In this document: piece by piece, positions 59,841-64,000 of the stretch
How positions within the stretch are numbered: the stretch's first letter is position 1
How the letters are laid out: each line of letters starts with the position of its first letter
Translations under genes and position numbers: made by a program
Notes under the pieces: model-generated
What the model was told of the DNA's origin: nothing
What the model saw: only the letters and a program-made list of their open reading frames with translations
Database searches by the model: none
Source: Combretum micranthum
Lineage: Eukaryota; Streptophyta; Magnoliopsida; Myrtales; Combretaceae
DNA: 64,000 nucleotides
Direction: 5' to 3'
Assembly (NCBI GenBank): GCA_024138025.1
Contig: JAMXBD010000236.1
Coordinates: forward strand, 1,240,001 to 1,304,000

Positions 59841-60140
59841 AGTAATGTCATGAATGGCACCTAAACCTTGAGATTAGATGCAACTAGGTAGCCAAACTTT
59901 AAAATTGATCAATTTAGCTGATCAACTTTGAAATCGATCAATTAGTATTTGAAAGAACTTTTCATGCATACCAATAATATTTCTATCAAGTTCTTTTAGA
60001 TATTAAATTGATCAATTTTAAAATTTTTTAGGTACTAGATTGATCAATTTAAAAGTTTAGGTACTAAATTGATCAATTTCGAAATCCAGGTACTTAATTG
60101 CACATATTATCAAATTTTAGGTACCATTCGTGACATTATC
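59841..60140. repeat. Foldback MITE with AATTGATCAATT palindromes
   Basis: The left end AGTAATGTCATGAATGGCAC is mirrored by the right end GGTACCATTCGTGACATTATC. Inside, the 12-bp palindrome AATTGATCAATT appears in four exact or one-mismatch copies, plus one AATCGATCAATT (59902-60079). The CACCTAAAC/GTTTAGGTAC words ally it with the M2 foldbacks at 13.6-18.6 kb. Non-coding; a + frame at 60069-60299 only overlaps its right arm. Confidence 0.7.
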
Positions 60141-60763
60141 CAAAAATTGTCTTTCATTTCTTCATCTCATGTTCATTTTCACTATTGGGATATAATACCT
60201 CTATCTAGTGTGAGTTTTGATAAATGGATAGGTCTAGCTAGTTTCTGTTTCTTATTCTATTGCTGTCAAACTAAATTGACCCTCATTCAATCCGGTTAAA
60301 CTAACTCAATTTTGGCACTAATCCAATTCAACCACAGTTCAATTTCAGTTCAACCTAATTTACCCATTTACCTTTGACCCTAGCATATTCGTCTTAAATC
60401 TCAAGCCGAGTCTGGCAACATTCTTTTTTTTTTTTTTTTTAATAATCTATCACCCAATGAAGCCCTTAGTCATCATGAGCATGAAATGGTTCTGAATATG
60501 CCTATAAATTTAGATACGGAAACAATTACTTAATTCTAGCAATCAACCTTCAATGCAAATCAAGTGCTATCTAATTACAAAAATATTTATATCTAAACTA
60601 AATTACATTCCAACAACTGCAAGAAATAGTCATACTGATATGGTTAGTTTGCTACTTCATTGCTTAACAAAATGGAAGATCAAATCAAACTTCCCTTTCC
60701 AATTTGCCTCCACGACATAACACAGCAAACAGGCCACATTGCATTACGGCAATAAGCCCGGCT
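60141..60763. other. Spacer and kinase 3' flank
   Basis: It holds the 3' untranslated region of the kinase gene (- strand) and AT-rich spacer with a T run at 60425-60441. No other gene seen. Confidence 0.45.
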
Positions 60764-60942
60764 TCATTGTTTTAAATTCTGCTTATTTTCACTATGCAAT
60801 GGTGAATCTCGAATGCTTCTTGATTGAATGTAATTTCGCTGTTGTGCATTAGCATCTGGTCTTTTCTTCCGTCTTCCTTGTTGGATCGAACGGAAATGGC
60901 AAGAAAATATGGCAAGGTCATTAAGGTCTTGCAATGGTGTTA
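60764..60942 (-). pseudogene. Frameshifted C-terminal tail of the kinase
   Basis: Directly after the premature stop (60942-60940), the next frame reads [36 protein letters not shown] and ends at TGA (60766-60764): 59 residues including a basic GRRKKR stretch. Tails of this wording follow [14 protein letters not shown] in plant RLCK-VII kinases as I recall them, so this is the lost end of the gene upstream. One base (a C on the - strand, a G in a GG/GGG run on the + strand at 60943-60944) is all that separates the frames. Confidence 0.85.
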
Positions 60943-63885
60943 GGCCTTCACTACTTCATCCATTGTTGGGCGAGATTTCGCGTCCCTGCTTAGGCAATTG
61001 CAGGCCAATTGAGCAACCTTTTGGACCCCTTTGATGGAATAGTTTAGCTCCAAGCGAGGATCTACAATTTGGAAAAGTTTTCTCTTGTCTGATAGATATG
61101 GCCTAGCCCACGTTACTAGATTTTGCTCCCCACTCGGACGCTTCTTGTCCATCGATCTTCTGCCTGTTAAAATCTCAAGCAGTACGACTCCAAAGCTATA
61201 AACATCACTTTTTGACGTCAGGTGTCCTGAAAAGATTCAGAAAATGGATATATAGAAATTCTAACAAATCGTCATGAAGTCGTACTTCTTTTAAGGACAC
61301 TAGCTCCAATCCTGTAGAATTAGATTTGTCGCTCTCACAAGAAATTAGGATTTCAAGCGATTGATTTCTGCATAAATCTTATTTCATGAACTAACCGGAT
61401 GAGACCTGAGTGTGGTAGCATATGCAAGGACAGATGTCCGAGAAGCTCAGTAACAAATCCTAATTAGAAACCATAAATGAACGGAGCAATCAGTGTAGCA
61501 TCATTACCTGTCATCACGTATTCTGGAGCGGCATAGCCATATGTCCCAACAACTCTAGTAGAAACATGTGTTTTGTCTCCTTGAGGTCCTGCCTTTGCCA
61601 AACCAAAATCTGAAAGCTTTGCATTATATTCCTGCAAGAGAAATTCTTTCTTATAACACGTCTATATGGAACAAAGGAGCAATGTTTATTTATCACATAC
61701 CGAATCAAGCAAAATGTTGGATGTCTTGAAATCTCTATAGATAACTGGCTTTTGATTCCCATGAAGAAAAGCCAATCCTTTGGCAGCTCCTATTGCAATC
61801 TTTATCCTGTTGGACCAGGGAAGAGGTACCGTTCCTTCAGGAATCATTAAAAGCGTTAGCATTTGTCACTTTGTCTTTATGTATATTTCCATGACAAAAG
61901 ACAGAAATGTACTCTGGTAGCATGCATCCGGTTTCGCCCAAGTGCTAAAGACATTAATCAGGGAACATGGCAATGACATACAATTATTTATGTACGAGGA
62001 TAATCTGTCTTCATAGTTCCAATTAAAGCCCCAAATAGCCTGTAGAATTCTATGTGATTTTATATAACCGTGACCCCTTTAAGCCCTTTACCTAGAAAGA
62101 TAGCTTTCAAGTGGGGTAAATTTTTGAAGAAGGCATGGTTTTTGGACACATCTTTAAGTGTTTGGTTTCATTTATTGCATAATGTTGAATACCATAGACA
62201 TAACAAGTGCATCATGAAGAAGTGAAACTTTCGCCCCTCATAATTTGGACCGAGAAGCGAGTTCTCGTACAAAGATTTTTTAATCTAAAGGCAACTGAGT
62301 TTCAAATGCCATCTTTTGTGCTTCGAGAAATGATGTCTCTGTAATAACTAGTTCATATCTATAAGATTAAACTTTTAAATTAGATGATTCTAATGTTAAA
62401 CTTGAACAAAGCGAGAAATCATGAATTTGAATACTGGCACACATGGTTACAAAATCGTGATTTTACTATTCACTAAAATATATAAAAACGGTATGATAGT
62501 TATCGATCAAAACTAGTAAAATTACAAACGTATAAAATTATACACCTAAATTTATAACTCTACCTAAAGTTTTCAGCTTAGCAATTTTATATCTATTTTA
62601 ACTAAGAAAAAACATACAACATCATAAATCCAATCACATATTTAACTCACGATTTTAACAACTATTCTTATACACTCATCTCAACCTTATTTAAGTAAGT
62701 CATTCACTTGATTGATCTTAGTTAAATTCTCAATCCATAAGTGAGGAAAAGTTTGTATATAAATGCATTATATTTATAAGTTTAAGCTTTTAGATAAGAT
62801 CTCCACCCATATGCATTGAGCAAAAGAAAATGTAAAAGAAAAAGTAAAATGAAATTAAAAAACAAAAAAGGTGGGAACTTCCGTGCTTACTTCTGAAAAG
62901 ATGATTTTCAAGACTTCCTCTTGTCATAAATTCATACACAAGCAATCTTTGATCATCTTCAATGCAGTAACCTATGAGCTTGACAAGATTAGGATGATGA
63001 AGCTTCCCAAGGAAATCAACCTCCGCCTACAATGGGAACACAATCACACACCATGTCAACTTTGGCTCTCCTGGACTCAGTATATCTAAAGTGTAATATA
63101 CCAGAACAACAACTGAACTTTAATTTTGACAAGGATTGCCCATTTGGAGTTTTGATATCCGATCCAATTAACCACTCTGATCATGTCTCATAAAAATTTT
63201 CTTATTCATGAAATCTACCCAACATCATTGAACTTCTGCAAAATGCCTGTCATTACTGAACTCTTTGCACTTAAATCTACCCAAGGTTACTGAACTTGTG
63301 TTAAAATGCTAAATCAACCTCTAGAATTCTACACAATATGATAAAACTGAACACATTAAATTCGACAATGGCTTTGTTATAAAATATATAGCTAAGTTAC
63401 TTAAATTCTGCATTACAGCATAACTGACTCTCAAATAGGATAAGGGAACGCAAAAAAACAGTGTCATGCAACTTAAATTCAACAGTGGCTGAATAAGTCA
63501 GCAGCTGGAATTACAAAAATTTACCAATTCTAGACATCATTTGCTAATAAGAGAGCAGACAATTTACTGACCACCCATTCTCTATGCCCCTGGAGACCAT
63601 CAGGCTTCAAGCTTTTGACAGCAACGGTAATTCCTGACCCGGGTTTTGCTGGTGCTGTCCCATTCTCCTCAATCCAACCTTTAAAAACATAACCAAACCC
63701 ACCTTCTCCTAGTATACTATCAGGCCTGAAGTTTCCAGTTGCTGATTTAAGTTCCTGGAATGTAAACCGCAGAAGCTGGCACTTCTGCTTATTATCACCT
63801 ATCGAATCAGGATTATCAGACGACAACTGAGCCTCAAGAACGCATAGATCCCGGTTGCTAGCATTGAGGTAACGCGTCTCGGTCG
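60940..63885 (-). CDS. Receptor-like cytoplasmic kinase, RLCK-VII (PBL34/35/36-like), 5'-partial
   Basis: Ser/Thr kinase of the RLCK-VII family, which relays signals from membrane receptor kinases in plant immunity and development. Five exons on the - strand: 63885-63572, 63026-62891, 61834-61701, 61631-61508 and 61226-60940. All four introns begin GT and end AG, and the phases join. Domains in order: [14 protein letters not shown]-loop [20 protein letters not shown] with the ATP-binding Lys; [18 protein letters not shown]; catalytic loop [13 protein letters not shown] (RD type, Tyr for His as usual in this group); [25 protein letters not shown] activation segment; [19 protein letters not shown]. 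The first exon, expected to carry the start and an N-terminal acylation site, lies beyond 64000. The frame stops at TAA 60942 after DEVVKA because of a one-base deletion. The kinase domain itself is whole. Confidence 0.9.
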
Positions 63886-64000
63886 CTTGATATGAGGAAA
63901 AAAGTAAAAGACAGGCTGCTTCATTAGTCCCAATTTATACTATTAATGACTTGTTCAAACATGGCAACTTGAATCTTAGGCTGGTATAGGAAGATCCCTT
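63886..64000 (-). other. Intron upstream of the first visible kinase exon
   Basis: A pyrimidine-rich stretch CTTTTACTTTTTTCCTC leads to ATATCAAG, a good 3' splice site at 63886. The frame upstream soon meets a stop (63937-63935), so this is intron and not a coding start. Confidence 0.65.

Noticed and set aside
61514..61762. Open frame spanning two kinase exons and the intron between them
   Set aside because: The frame crosses the 69-bp intron (61632-61700) without a stop. The kinase motifs are recovered only in the spliced frame.

Overview
The window looks like AT-rich plant nuclear DNA, probably from a eudicot. The reasons are plant-type retrotransposons (Ty1/copia, Ty3/gypsy, CACTA, MULE and hAT derivatives), a miR171 precursor, and a multi-exon plant receptor-like cytoplasmic kinase. 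Long open frames are rare. Most of the DNA is layered mobile-element debris, and several open frames of 60-130 codons are remnants or chance frames that start at non-ATG codons.

Only two host loci can be supported. (1) A MIR171 hairpin on the + strand at 21695-21815, with both arms of the duplex readable (5p 21718-21738, 3p 21784-21804). A pyrimidine-rich, promoter-like stretch lies about 1.2 kb upstream. miR171 represses HAM/SCL6-type GRAS transcription factors. (2) The 3' five exons of an RLCK-VII (PBL34/35/36-like) protein kinase on the - strand at 60.9-63.9 kb. Its N-terminal exon lies beyond the right edge. The kinase domain is complete, but one missing base near the 3' end creates a stop and cuts off a 59-residue tail that is still readable in the next frame.

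Layout, left to right. 0.2-1.95 kb: Ty3/gypsy patchwork with LTR-like direct repeats. 2169-4173: non-autonomous CACTA element with a GAA target duplication. 4.2-8.2 kb: no gene, possibly the 3' part of the next element. 8.2-11.5 kb: decayed Athila/Tat-like Ty3/gypsy gag-pol (- strand), split by a MULE-type foldback element. 11.95-12.6 kb: MULE transposase C-terminal remnant. 13.6-18.6 kb: cluster of foldback MITEs, one of them split by a 2.6 kb solo LTR. 20.4-21.9 kb: MIR171. 24.4-29.8 kb: small copia, LINE and MITE remnants. 30.2-43.7 kb: one Ty1/copia element (+ strand) interrupted twice, in gag by 7.6 kb of opposed LTR-like DNA and between integrase and RT by a 1.9 kb solo LTR. 45.4-50.2 kb: MULE-type MITE, 2.9 kb solo LTR, hAT-type element. 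53592-58378: structurally complete but decayed Ty1/copia element (- strand) with CTAAT target duplications. 59.8-60.1 kb: foldback MITE. 60.8-64 kb: the kinase gene.

The two host loci are not obviously related in function. The most unusual sequence pattern is the repeated GC-rich word GCCGGCGGC (five copies in 350 bp, plus one elsewhere) inside long LTRs in an AT-rich setting. A different palindromic word (ATCACG/CGTGAT) is repeated inside another solo LTR.
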